From Pseudomonas fluvialis (GTDB lineage: Bacteria; Pseudomonadota; Gammaproteobacteria; Pseudomonadales; Pseudomonadaceae): DNA of 64,000 bases. Shown here piece by piece: positions 18,228-25,369 of this stretch. Below the pieces are notes generated by a model, which was not told the origin of the DNA, did not search any database, and saw only the letters and a program-made list of their open reading frames with translations. The stretch is from contig NZ_JACHLL010000001.1 in NCBI RefSeq assembly GCF_014207935.1, forward strand, positions 186,001-250,000. The letters run 5' to 3'. The position numbers and the translations under genes were made by a program. Position 1 is the first letter of the stretch. Every line of letters begins with the position of its first letter.

Positions 18228-20513
18228 TCAGGCGCCTTTCATGCGGCGCAGATTGCCGATCACCGACTCCAGAGCCCGATCAAACAGCAAGGCATCATCC
18301 AGCAGGCGCACAGCCTGCCGGCGAAACTCCACGGCCAAGCCCATGCGGGTCTTCTCCAATACCTTCATACCGGTGCGGTTGACGAAGATGAACTTGCCCG
18401 ACGGTTTGATCACCGCAGCCAGTTTGCAGCGCAACTTGTGCTCCTCATCTTCCTGAATCTCCACCCAGCTGCCAACTCGCAGGGCATCGACCTGAGCCAG
18501 CACGGCCTCATCCTCGACCACCGGCTGTTCCTCGCGCTCGCGGCGCTCGCCGGGCGCCAGCAGAACAATCTCCTCGATCACTTCCACCATCGGCGCCGGC
18601 TCACTGAGCTCCGGCGTGCTATCCAGTGGCAGCACTTCAGCCACCTGCGATAGCGCCTGCGCCTCGACAGCACTGACCGCAGCATCAGCCTCCGGCTCCT
18701 GCCGCATGCGCTGGAAAGCCTGCACATGCAGCGCTTCAAGACCGGCAAACAACTCGTTGACCGCAAAGGGGTCCAGCGATGCCTCGGCCATGCCTTCGCG
18801 CAGACTGCGCAGCAGGCCAGGCACCATCTGCAAAAGACGCAGGCGGTCCTCGGCGGTTTCCGGCGTGGACACGCTCCACACCAGATCATCCATGGTCGCC
18901 GTGGCATCGCGCCAAGCTGCAGAGTCACCACCATGCTTGAGGTTGACCAGCAGCAGCACCTTGCTCCAGGCCTCTTGCAGCAACCGCACCACTGCCGCCG
19001 GCAAGGTTTTGCCCAGCAGCCGCTGATTCATAGCCTGCTCAACCGCCAGGCGCGCCTGTTCGGACTTGGCGCGGCCCTCTTCGGCATCACGCATGCGCTG
19101 TTCCAGCAGTTCACTGCGACGGCGCTCATTGCCGGTAAACGCGACAAAGTCGGCCAGCAACTCGGAGAAGATCCGCGGGTCATCGACAAAGTCATTGAGC
19201 AGCCGCTGCACCACCTGCTCGATCTTCTGGTACAGGCTGTCGCGTTTCTCGGCATCGTGCTCACTCCAGCCCAATGCCGCCGTGGCGATCTCATTGAGCA
19301 GCCGCCGAGCCGGGTGACTGCCACGATTGAAAAACGCCTTGTCCTGCACCGCCACCTTGAGCATGGGAATCTGCAGACGTGCGATCAGAGCCTTCAGCGA
19401 ATCCGGCAGAGCCCGGTCATCGAGAATGAACTCGAACAACATGGAGATCAGGTTGATCGCATCATCATCGACCTGCCCCACCACGCGGGTCTTGCCCGAC
19501 TTGGCGCTGGCCTTGCTGAGCAGCAGATCGAGCTTTTCGCGCAGCTCCTCACCACTGATCTGATTGGCTGCCGGCAAGTGCTGCTGCAAATGCGAGAGGA
19601 GCCGGGTCAGATCATTACTGGTGATCGGCACAGCATCGGCCGGCAGTTCGCGCAGCGGCAAGGCTGAACCGCGCAGCTGAGTCATCAGCCCCTGGAAGGC
19701 GGCAAAGGCTTCCTGCATGTCCTCGCCAGCGCCTGCAAAACTGGCCGACGACTCCGGCACAACAGGCGCGGCCGGAGCAGAGCGCGCGCCCGATCGAGGC
19801 TGCCGAGCCGCTGGCGGCGCCGACTTCAACTCCGGTAGAACACCGGCCTGCACCAGAATCTGATTGGCCTCGGCATATAACTGGCCCATCTCACTGAGCA
19901 CATACTTTTCAAACAGTTTGTAGATGATCAGCTTGATGCGGATATCCACGCCCAGGTCAGCACAGGCGCTGACAAAACTCTCGCATACCGGCCTCGGGCC
20001 CAGCGGGTTGCTGGTGTCATCAATCTTCTTGTGAATCAGGGTATTGATACGCGTGGTCAGGTGGTGCAGCGCCTGGGCATCCCGACTGAGCACCTTGGCG
20101 GCCATGGCATCGACCGCCACCGACTCTTCCAGCTCGTCGTTCTGCATCAGGCTGAGGCCTTCCAGCGCCACTGGAGTCAGCTGCGGTGCCTGGCCCACGC
20201 TGTAGCGTGCCAACTCGGCAAAGCCCTCGAAGACCTTGCGCAGAAAACCATTGGCGATGCTCTTGCGCTTCAGGCGCAACTCACGCATCGCCTCGAACAG
20301 ATCATTCTGCTCGGCATTTGATGTGGCACGGTCCGCCATCTCGAACAGACTGTCGTCGGCGTTATCGAACAACGCCTGCAAGTCCTGTTTAAGCTGGAGG
20401 GCAGCCTTGTCACGCAATTGCGTCAACGCCACGGGCAGTCTTCCTACCTGGGTGTGAGAGGTATGCTCAGGGGCCGGCCGATTCAGCGGCACCACATTCG
20501 CATCAGTCTGCAT
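18228..20513 (-). CDS. DUF1631 family protein (copy 1)
   Basis: A cytoplasmic protein of 761 residues of the DUF1631 family, often seen in Pseudomonas between ampD and nadC (PA4523 position) and of unknown function. The N-terminal domain has ADRATSNAEQNDLFEAMRELRLKR, then LSLMQNDELEES. The middle has linkers rich in Ala/Ser/Pro, and a DLLDDRALPDSLKALI-type segment (ILDDRALPDSLKALIARLQ) precedes a long helical region. The C-terminal 110 residues look like a small beta-barrel (RVGSWVEIQED, KFIFVNRTGMKVLEKT). The ATG at 20513 follows AGGAGA; the longer upstream frame has no support. A paralogue with the same architecture lies at 34119-36512. Confidence 0.88.
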   Translation of the reverse strand: MQTDANVVPLNRPAPEHTSHTQVGRLPVALTQLRDKAALQLKQDLQALFDNADDSLFEMADRATSNAEQNDLFEAMRELRLKRKSIANGFLRKVFEGFAELARYSVGQAPQLTPVALEGLSLMQNDELEESVAVDAMAAKVLSRDAQALHHLTTRINTLIHKKIDDTSNPLGPRPVCESFVSACADLGVDIRIKLIIYKLFEKYVLSEMGQLYAEANQILVQAGVLPELKSAPPAARQPRSGARSAPAAPVVPESSASFAGAGEDMQEAFAAFQGLMTQLRGSALPLRELPADAVPITSNDLTRLLSHLQQHLPAANQISGEELREKLDLLLSKASAKSGKTRVVGQVDDDAINLISMLFEFILDDRALPDSLKALIARLQIPMLKVAVQDKAFFNRGSHPARRLLNEIATAALGWSEHDAEKRDSLYQKIEQVVQRLLNDFVDDPRIFSELLADFVAFTGNERRRSELLEQRMRDAEEGRAKSEQARLAVEQAMNQRLLGKTLPAAVVRLLQEAWSKVLLLVNLKHGGDSAAWRDATATMDDLVWSVSTPETAEDRLRLLQMVPGLLRSLREGMAEASLDPFAVNELFAGLEALHVQAFQRMRQEPEADAAVSAVEAQALSQVAEVLPLDSTPELSEPAPMVEVIEEIVLLAPGERREREEQPVVEDEAVLAQVDALRVGSWVEIQEDEEHKLRCKLAAVIKPSGKFIFVNRTGMKVLEKTRMGLAVEFRRQAVRLLDDALLFDRALESVIGNLRRMKGA

Positions 20514-20736
20514 TTCAGTTCTCCTGCAGGCCAATGTCCAGCCTGGAGCATCAGCCCGCATCAACAACCGGAACGCCAGTACAAAAAAGGTCAACCCTCT
20601 GGCGTCAATTTCTCTTGAGTCATTATTGAAGCAGGCCGGCATTACAACCAACTGCGCATACCGGCAGATATGATCAGGGTCACAGTTAGCGACAAATGCC
20701 CTACCAACGGTCGCGCACAGCAGACCAGCGCCGCCA

Positions 20737-20766
20737 TTAGCAGGCCACGCACGGCCTCCGTATAAT
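20737..20766 (+). promoter_or_regulatory. Possible sigma-70 promoter of nadC
   Basis: TTAGCA, 18 bp, then a perfect TATAAT at 20761-20766, 27 bp before the nadC start. The -10 is good; the -35 is weak. Confidence 0.5.
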
Positions 20767-20793
20767 GCGCCATCCCCGATATGGAGCCCGACC

Positions 20794-21642
20794 ATGCCCA
20801 ACCTGCGCCTTGCCGACCTGTACGACGAAATTCAGCGCAACGTGCAACTGGCGCTGCAGGAAGATGTCGGCGCCGGGGACATCACCGCCCAGCTCATTCC
20901 CGCAGAACGCATGGCGAGCGCCCGCGTGATTACCCGCGAGGCAGCCGTACTGTGCGGTAGCGCCTGGGTTAACGAGGTCTTCCGCCAGTTGGCCCCCAGC
21001 GTCGTCGTCACCTGGAACGCCCAGGACGGCGACAAAGTCAGTGCCGATCAGACCCTGTTCACCCTGAACGGCCCAGCACGCGCTCTGCTCACCGGTGAGC
21101 GCAGCGCACTGAATTTCGTGCAGAGCCTGTCCGCCGTCGCCACCCGTTGCCGCCAATACGCCGACCTGGTCGAAGGTACGTCGGTAAAACTGCTCGACAC
21201 TCGCAAGACCATCCCCGGTCTACGCCTGGCACAGAAGTACGCCGTCACTTGCGGCGGCTGCCACAACCACCGCATCGGGCTGTACGACGCCTTCCTGATC
21301 AAGGAAAACCACATCGCTGCCTGCGGAGGAATCGCTCAGGCCATTGCCAGCGCACGGCAAATCGCCCCCGGAAAACCGGTGGAAGTGGAAGTGGAGAGTC
21401 TTGAGGAACTGCAACAGGCTCTGAACGCCAGCGCCGACATCATCATGCTCGACGAGCTGAGCCACGCGGACATGCGCACCGCCGTACAGCTCACAGCCGG
21501 CCGCGCCAAGCTGGAAGCCTCCGGCGGCATCAACGACAGCACCTTGCGCAGCGTCGCCGAAACCGGCGTGGACTACATATCCATTGGAACCCTGACCAAG
21601 GACATCAAAGCCATCGACCTATCCATGCGCCTAACGATGTAA
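20794..21642 (+). CDS. nadC: Nicotinate-nucleotide pyrophosphorylase (carboxylating)
   Basis: Quinolinate phosphoribosyltransferase, 282 residues, converting quinolinate and PRPP to nicotinate mononucleotide in de novo NAD synthesis. Visible motifs are [39 protein letters not shown] (PRPP/quinolinate binding arginines and lysine), [21 protein letters not shown] and [11 protein letters not shown] near the C-terminus. The ATG at 20794 follows GGAG. In Pseudomonas this gene marks one flank of the variable pilin locus, as it does here. A terminator and tRNA-Thr follow. Confidence 0.97.
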   Translation: MPNLRLADLYDEIQRNVQLALQEDVGAGDITAQLIPAERMASARVITREAAVLCGSAWVNEVFRQLAPSVVVTWNAQDGDKVSADQTLFTLNGPARALLTGERSALNFVQSLSAVATRCRQYADLVEGTSVKLLDTRKTIPGLRLAQKYAVTCGGCHNHRIGLYDAFLIKENHIAACGGIAQAIASARQIAPGKPVEVEVESLEELQQALNASADIIMLDELSHADMRTAVQLTAGRAKLEASGGINDSTLRSVAETGVDYISIGTLTKDIKAIDLSMRLTM

Positions 21643-21660
21643 TCAACTCAAAGCCTCTAG

Positions 21661-21695
21661 AAATAAAAAGCCCCACAATCGCGGGGCTTTTTATT
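21661..21695. terminator. Bidirectional terminator between nadC and tRNA-Thr
   Basis: AAATAAAAAGCCCC pairs with GGGGCTTTTTATTT around an 8-base loop, with long A and T arms that serve both the nadC transcript and the minus-strand tRNA/ABC transcript. Confidence 0.9.
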
Positions 21696-21771
21696 TGGTG
21701 CCGGTAAGAGGAATCGAACCCCCGACCTTCTCATTACGAATGAGCTGCTCTACCGACTGAGCTACACCGGC
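21696..21771 (-). tRNA. tRNA-Thr (CGT anticodon)
   Basis: The minus strand folds as a 76-nt tRNA beginning GCCGGTGTAGCTCAGTCGG and ending with encoded CCA. The anticodon stem-loop TTCGTAA gives CGT, a threonine tRNA. The acceptor stem GCCGGTG/TACCGGC pairs. This tRNA is the known boundary of the exchangeable pilin region in Pseudomonas, between nadC and pilA. Confidence 0.95.
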
Positions 21772-21814
21772 GTAGAAGACATTCTGCCGGAACAGGCAGC
21801 ACAAATCGACACGC

Positions 21815-22735
21815 TTAAACCGCCGCCTTCATCTTCTGCCGCTCGGCATCTTCAAGAATCTTGAAGAACACGGTTTCCAGAGAAACCGCCGGCTTGACCG
21901 TCAGCACATGCCCACCCGCCATATTCAGACGGTTGATAAATGCCGGCAAATCGGCCTGCATCACCTCGAACTCGAACTCGCCGTCACGCAGACACTTGGC
22001 TGCCGGCTCGAAATCGATCTGAGCATTAAAACGCACCAACAGGCAATCCGCCCGCTCAGCGGCCAACTCACGCGGTGAGCGTACGGTCAGCAGCTCACCC
22101 TTGTTGATAAAGCCAAAACGATCAGCAATACGCTCGACATCGTGCAAGACATGAGAGGTAAAGAAGATGGCGCCCCCTTCCTTCTTGTACTCGTTAAGGA
22201 TATCCACCACATCCTTACGCCCGACGGGATCAAGGCCGGAAAGCGGCTCATCCAACACCAGCAGCTTGGGCTGTACCACCATGGCATGCGCTAGGGCTAC
22301 CCGCTGAACATTGCCTTTGGAAAGCTCACGGATACGCCGGTTGGCATTCTCAGCTACGGAAAAACGCTCCAGCACGGACACGCACCAAGCCTTGGCATCC
22401 TTGCGCTTGATGCCATACATGGACAGCGCCGCACGCAGGATTTCCAGTGGAGTGAACTGCTCATAGAGCGAGGGCGACTCAGACACAAAGGCGAGCGGCT
22501 GACGAGCTTCAGCACGCCGAGCATCAACGCCGTAAATACTGACCTGCCCCTGATAGTCATTAATGATATCGAGCATCACCTTTATGGTGGTGGACTTGCC
22601 GGCACCATTGGGGCCGACAAAACCGAAAACCTCGCCCTCAGCAACACTCAGGTCGACATTACGAAGAGCCTGAACCACCTTACCCTTGCCACGAAAGGTC
22701 TGGGAGACGCCGTGGAACTCTAATGCAGCGCTCAC
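21815..22735 (-). CDS. ABC transporter ATP-binding protein of the pilin locus (PilH-like position)
   Basis: A 306-residue ABC ATPase of the NatA/CcmA-like exporter type. Walker A GPNGAGKST is at 41-49, a divergent signature LSKGN at 138-142 in place of LSGGQ, Walker B LLVLDE at 158-163, and an H-loop in FFTSHVLHDVERI; about 90 extra C-terminal residues follow. The GTG start lies 8 bp after GGAGG and only 2 bp from the previous stop. It pairs with the permease at 23569-24399. In Myxococcus, pilH encodes an ABC ATPase next to pilA that is needed for pili; position and type suggest the same job here, but this is inference. A general drug or lipid exporter is the alternative. Confidence 0.87.
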   Translation of the reverse strand: MSAALEFHGVSQTFRGKGKVVQALRNVDLSVAEGEVFGFVGPNGAGKSTTIKVMLDIINDYQGQVSIYGVDARRAEARQPLAFVSESPSLYEQFTPLEILRAALSMYGIKRKDAKAWCVSVLERFSVAENANRRIRELSKGNVQRVALAHAMVVQPKLLVLDEPLSGLDPVGRKDVVDILNEYKKEGGAIFFTSHVLHDVERIADRFGFINKGELLTVRSPRELAAERADCLLVRFNAQIDFEPAAKCLRDGEFEFEVMQADLPAFINRLNMAGGHVLTVKPAVSLETVFFKILEDAERQKMKAAV

Positions 22736-22737
22736 GA

Positions 22738-23565
22738 CTAATCCTCCATACCGGCGATCTTCATTTTCTTCAAGATGATTTTCCCATCGCGCAGTTCGTA
22801 ACCAAGGTTAAGAGGGTCTTCAGGTAAATGTGCCAACAGACCCGCATCGATTAGCTGATTAAGTCTCACTAACGCACCATTATCTTTCTCATAACGGCGC
22901 TGCGCCTCGCGCAAAGTGACCAACCCCTGTAGCCGAACAACACGCTTATCGAGTATTACGCGCAACTTTGAATCACGGCTAGCGTCACGCTGCTGAGTCA
23001 AATAATCAAGAGCCAATCTTTCATCAGCAAAGCTCTCAACGCGCAACATAATCGCCAACTTCATCAAAGCAGGAGAATTGCTTGGCCAGCGCTGCGCAGA
23101 CAATTCAAGCGCCCGCACAGCCTCATCAATATCATTTTCGAAAAAAGATTTATTTATTGCATAGAGAAAACCTGGAACACCATCCCACATACGACAATCT
23201 ATCGCAGCCTGCAGCACAAAGTTAGCATCATCAACCGCACCGCCCCATGCCAACAAACCATTTGCCAAGTAATAATTATCCTCATGACACGGATGAAGCC
23301 GCGCCACCTCCCGCTGAGCCCTTGTCAAATAAAGAGTATCAACACCAATAACATCCACACCAGTCACAGCCAAGCGCATGACTTCCAAGTCACCCGCCAA
23401 AAAACGATCACCCGCCATTAAAACCACAAGAAACGGTGCAGGAACAACAACTCGATCACCATATGAATAATCGGCAGCAGCCCCCCCACTCCTCGAGAGC
23501 TGAGCCGACGCAACGAACAAGCCAAACACCAAAATGAAAACTATATATTTCTTCCAGACCCACAT
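22738..23565 (-). CDS. Membrane-anchored helical-repeat protein of the pilin locus
   Basis: I do not recognise this 275-residue protein by name. An N-terminal hydrophobic segment (YIVFILVFGLFVASAQL, residues 7-23) is an uncleaved anchor or signal peptide. The body is helical with TPR-like spacing (NYYLANGLLAWGGAVDDANFVL, then FFENDIDEAVRALELSAQRWP), and it ends with LPEDPLNLGYELRDGKIILKK. It sits between permease and ATPase with gaps of 3 and 2 bp, so the three surely work together. The likely location is the periplasmic face of the inner membrane. In Myxococcus the equivalent slot is pilG, a poorly characterised partner of PilHI; homology cannot be claimed from reading. AT-rich compared with the flanks. 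Confidence 0.75.
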   Translation of the reverse strand: MWVWKKYIVFILVFGLFVASAQLSRSGGAAADYSYGDRVVVPAPFLVVLMAGDRFLAGDLEVMRLAVTGVDVIGVDTLYLTRAQREVARLHPCHEDNYYLANGLLAWGGAVDDANFVLQAAIDCRMWDGVPGFLYAINKSFFENDIDEAVRALELSAQRWPSNSPALMKLAIMLRVESFADERLALDYLTQQRDASRDSKLRVILDKRVVRLQGLVTLREAQRRYEKDNGALVRLNQLIDAGLLAHLPEDPLNLGYELRDGKIILKKMKIAGMED

Positions 23566-23568
23566 AAA

Positions 23569-24399
23569 TCAATCCATACATCTACGACGCACAGCAAAAA
23601 TAGCAAGCGCAATAAAAATAAATGCATAAATCACTGAAGAAGTTACCGACCAAATTAAACCAGACGGCAAAACCTCCCATGTTGAATACAGAGCAACCCC
23701 ACGCACATCCAACTGCCCGAGATCAGGAACAAGATAATACAGCCAACCCACCCCATTCCTATAAAAGCCAGCATAGCCATCACCAACAACCCAAGGAGAC
23801 ACTCCAAGCAGCTCAAGCACAGAAGAATACGACCTTGCTATAATTAAAAAACCCGCCCCACCCAAGAACACAAAACCAGCAGAAGATGAGAACACTGATA
23901 AAAAAACAACAACCGCAGTAAAAACCAAAGCATCAAAAACTAAAAGAGCAGCCGTAAAAGAAAGCCCCCCTAGCAAAGAAACAGGAGTAGATTGCTGATA
24001 CCAGCCTGAAATCCAAAAAACCTCAAACCCAAGAAGAACAAACAACCAAACCAGCAAACCAATAGCCAGCAACCAAGCAGCCAAAATCCTCGAAACCAAC
24101 CAACGCACTCGAGACAACGGATAAACCATCGTACACAAGTAATACTTCCGCTCAAACTCCCTAGAAATCAACTCATGCACGACAACAAAAATCAACATCG
24201 GTAAAAAAATACGGATAACCGAAATACCAATATCAAGAGAAACCGTCGCCGGCTGACGCGCACTAAACATCGACGCCAAAAAAACCAGACATCCAAGCGC
24301 CAATGTTAAGCCGCACCACAAACCAATTTTCCCCCGCACTGCAACCTGCAATGCCAATCGAAACTGAGCAAGCAATCCCTTATCCAAAAACACCACCAA
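23569..24399 (-). CDS. ABC-2 type permease of the pilin locus (PilI-like position)
   Basis: A 276-residue polytopic membrane protein with about six hydrophobic segments, among them IGLWCGLTLALGCLVFLASMF, FLPMLIFVVVHELIS, ILAAWLLAIGLLVWLFVLLGF and a C-terminal FIFIALAIFAVRRR. The layout matches ABC-2/NatB-type permeases. The segment VVHELISREFERKYYLCTMVYPLSR resembles the cytoplasmic coupling region of such permeases. The start is unclear: TTG 24399, GTG 24396 or GTG 24393, all just after GGTGGA. The gene is strikingly AT-rich (for example 26 G+C in the 60 bases from 24001). It begins just past the pilin terminator, so it probably depends on read-through. Confidence 0.8.
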   Translation of the reverse strand: MVVFLDKGLLAQFRLALQVAVRGKIGLWCGLTLALGCLVFLASMFSARQPATVSLDIGISVIRIFLPMLIFVVVHELISREFERKYYLCTMVYPLSRVRWLVSRILAAWLLAIGLLVWLFVLLGFEVFWISGWYQQSTPVSLLGGLSFTAALLVFDALVFTAVVVFLSVFSSSAGFVFLGGAGFLIIARSYSSVLELLGVSPWVVGDGYAGFYRNGVGWLYYLVPDLGQLDVRGVALYSTWEVLPSGLIWSVTSSVIYAFIFIALAIFAVRRRCMD

Positions 24400-24420
24400 T
24401 CCACCAATAAAGTTGACTTC

Positions 24421-24452
24421 AAAAAAAAAGAAGGCGCAGAACGCCTTCTTTT
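24421..24452 (-). terminator. Strong intrinsic terminator after the two pilin genes
   Basis: On the minus strand AAAAGAAGGCG pairs with CGCCTTCTTTT around a 5-base loop and runs into nine T residues. It lies 13 bp after the pilA-C stop and 20 bp before the permease start, so most pilin transcripts should stop before the ABC genes. Confidence 0.9.
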
Positions 24453-24465
24453 CTATGACACCCTA

Positions 24466-24933
24466 TTAGTACGGCAGAATAGCGCCAACAGTACCCGACG
24501 TGCAATTTCCCCCAAGTGCTTGACCTGCGACACCACCACCACGGGTATTAACAACGAAGCCGGAGTAATCTGCAGTGATGGTAAACTGACCTGCTACCTG
24601 AGTGCTGCCATCACCATTCGGGCAAGAAGCATTGTTCCAGGAGTCATCTGCGGTACCAACCTGGGCATCAGCACCCGGATCAGTTGAAACACACTGGTAG
24701 ACACGCGACTTGCGGCTACCGGCATTGTGACAGGTTGACACTGCAGCTGCGTTAGCCGCTTCATTGCAGGCATAAGCCGCGAGAACGCCATTAGATGTTT
24801 GGATGGTTACATCCTCACCCAGAGTAGGGCAGGCAGCGGTAGTAATCACACCACCTTGCGGCAGGTCAACTGCAGAGGCACCGGCGGCAAAAAACAGCGA
24901 AGTCAGAGCAATTGCGATTGCATGCTTTTTCAT
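24466..24933 (-). CDS. Secreted six-cysteine protein, candidate C-terminal pilin partner (PilA-C-like)
   Basis: A 155-residue precursor with a Sec signal peptide MKKHAIAIALTSLFFAAGASA (cleaved after residue 21) and no prepilin-peptidase motif. The mature part is small-residue rich, with six cysteines (C35, C56, C68, C81, C104, C144) able to form three disulfides, and it ends in GAILPY. It follows the 58-residue pilin by 27 bp and shares its terminator. The size equals the globular head that is missing from that pilin. By analogy with the Geobacter PilA-N/PilA-C pair, I infer it docks on the helical pilin to make a complete subunit; it could instead be an accessory pilus-surface protein. The ATG at 24933 follows GAGAGAAC. 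Confidence 0.8.
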   Translation of the reverse strand: MKKHAIAIALTSLFFAAGASAVDLPQGGVITTAACPTLGEDVTIQTSNGVLAAYACNEAANAAAVSTCHNAGSRKSRVYQCVSTDPGADAQVGTADDSWNNASCPNGDGSTQVAGQFTITADYSGFVVNTRGGGVAGQALGGNCTSGTVGAILPY

Positions 24934-24960
24934 GATTCGTTCTCTCAATTTAACTTTAAA

Positions 24961-25137
24961 TTAGCGCTGAGCTGCAGAGAGCACGGTAGCCGCATTCTTT
25001 GCGTCAGCCTGCGCGCTCGAGTCGTTCGCTTTAGCGCGATACTCGTTAAATTGCGGAATTGCGATAGCAGCCAGAATGCCGATGATCGCAATCACGATCA
25101 TCAGTTCGATCAGGGTAAAGCCCTTTTGCTTCTTCAT
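24961..25137 (-). CDS. pilA: Short type IV pilin containing only the N-terminal helix (PilA-N-like)
   Basis: A complete 58-codon gene: leader MKKQKG, then the class-III cleavage site G6/F7 and the invariant glutamate at mature position 5 ([20 protein letters not shown]), then [20 protein letters not shown] and a stop after SAAQR. The mature protein is 52 residues against about 140-150 for normal PilA; the globular beta-sheet and disulfide loop are absent. The stop is followed by a ribosome site and a new gene, so this is not a frameshift. It occupies the pilA slot, divergent from pilB, with a sigma-54 promoter and AGGAG 8 bp before the ATG. PilD should cleave it. Mature aromatics are F1, F24 and Y27 only. 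Confidence 0.92.
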   Translation of the reverse strand: MKKQKGFTLIELMIVIAIIGILAAIAIPQFNEYRAKANDSSAQADAKNAATVLSAAQR

Positions 25138-25184
25138 ACAATGTGCTCCTGAGTTAGTAAGGTCTGGGGACCCGTACTGACCAC

Positions 25185-25200
25185 AGCAGGTAGCGTGCCA
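25185..25200 (-). promoter_or_regulatory. Sigma-54 (-24/-12) promoter of the pilin genes
   Basis: The minus strand reads TGGCACGCTACCTGCT, with GG and GC at the -24/-12 spacing of RpoN promoters (consensus TGGCAC-N5-TTGC). It lies about 50 bp upstream of the pilA ATG and predicts a 5' leader near 35-40 nt. In Pseudomonas, pilA is activated by PilS-PilR through RpoN, so this cassette appears wired to the host system. Confidence 0.8.
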
Positions 25201-25369
25201 ATCAACTGAAACCCGCCACAATCTTGAGAATACCAAGATAACCCCGGCCACCAACCGGATCACCGCCGGCAGTTAGTGACATTTTTGGTCACCTCACGTA
25301 GGCACGGTTTGGTTTCCCCGGTGATCTAGGCTATAAGGCAAGCATAACGCTAGACGGTTACCGCCCGAT

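Noticed and set aside
24961-25137. Short pilA as a truncated pseudogene
   Set aside because: The frame is intact with leader, promoter and ribosome site. The sequence after the stop does not continue a pilin in any frame; instead there is a spacer and a new gene with its own signal peptide.
24961-25137. Electrically conductive (Geobacter-type) e-pilin
   Set aside because: Only three aromatics (F1, F24, Y27) are in the 52-residue mature protein; the later aromatic residues stressed for Geobacter PilA are absent, and conductivity of such pilins is itself disputed.
21696-25137. Integrase-mediated genomic island at tRNA-Thr
   Set aside because: No integrase gene and no visible repeat of the tRNA 3' end at the pilB side; homologous exchange between conserved flanks explains the cassette better.
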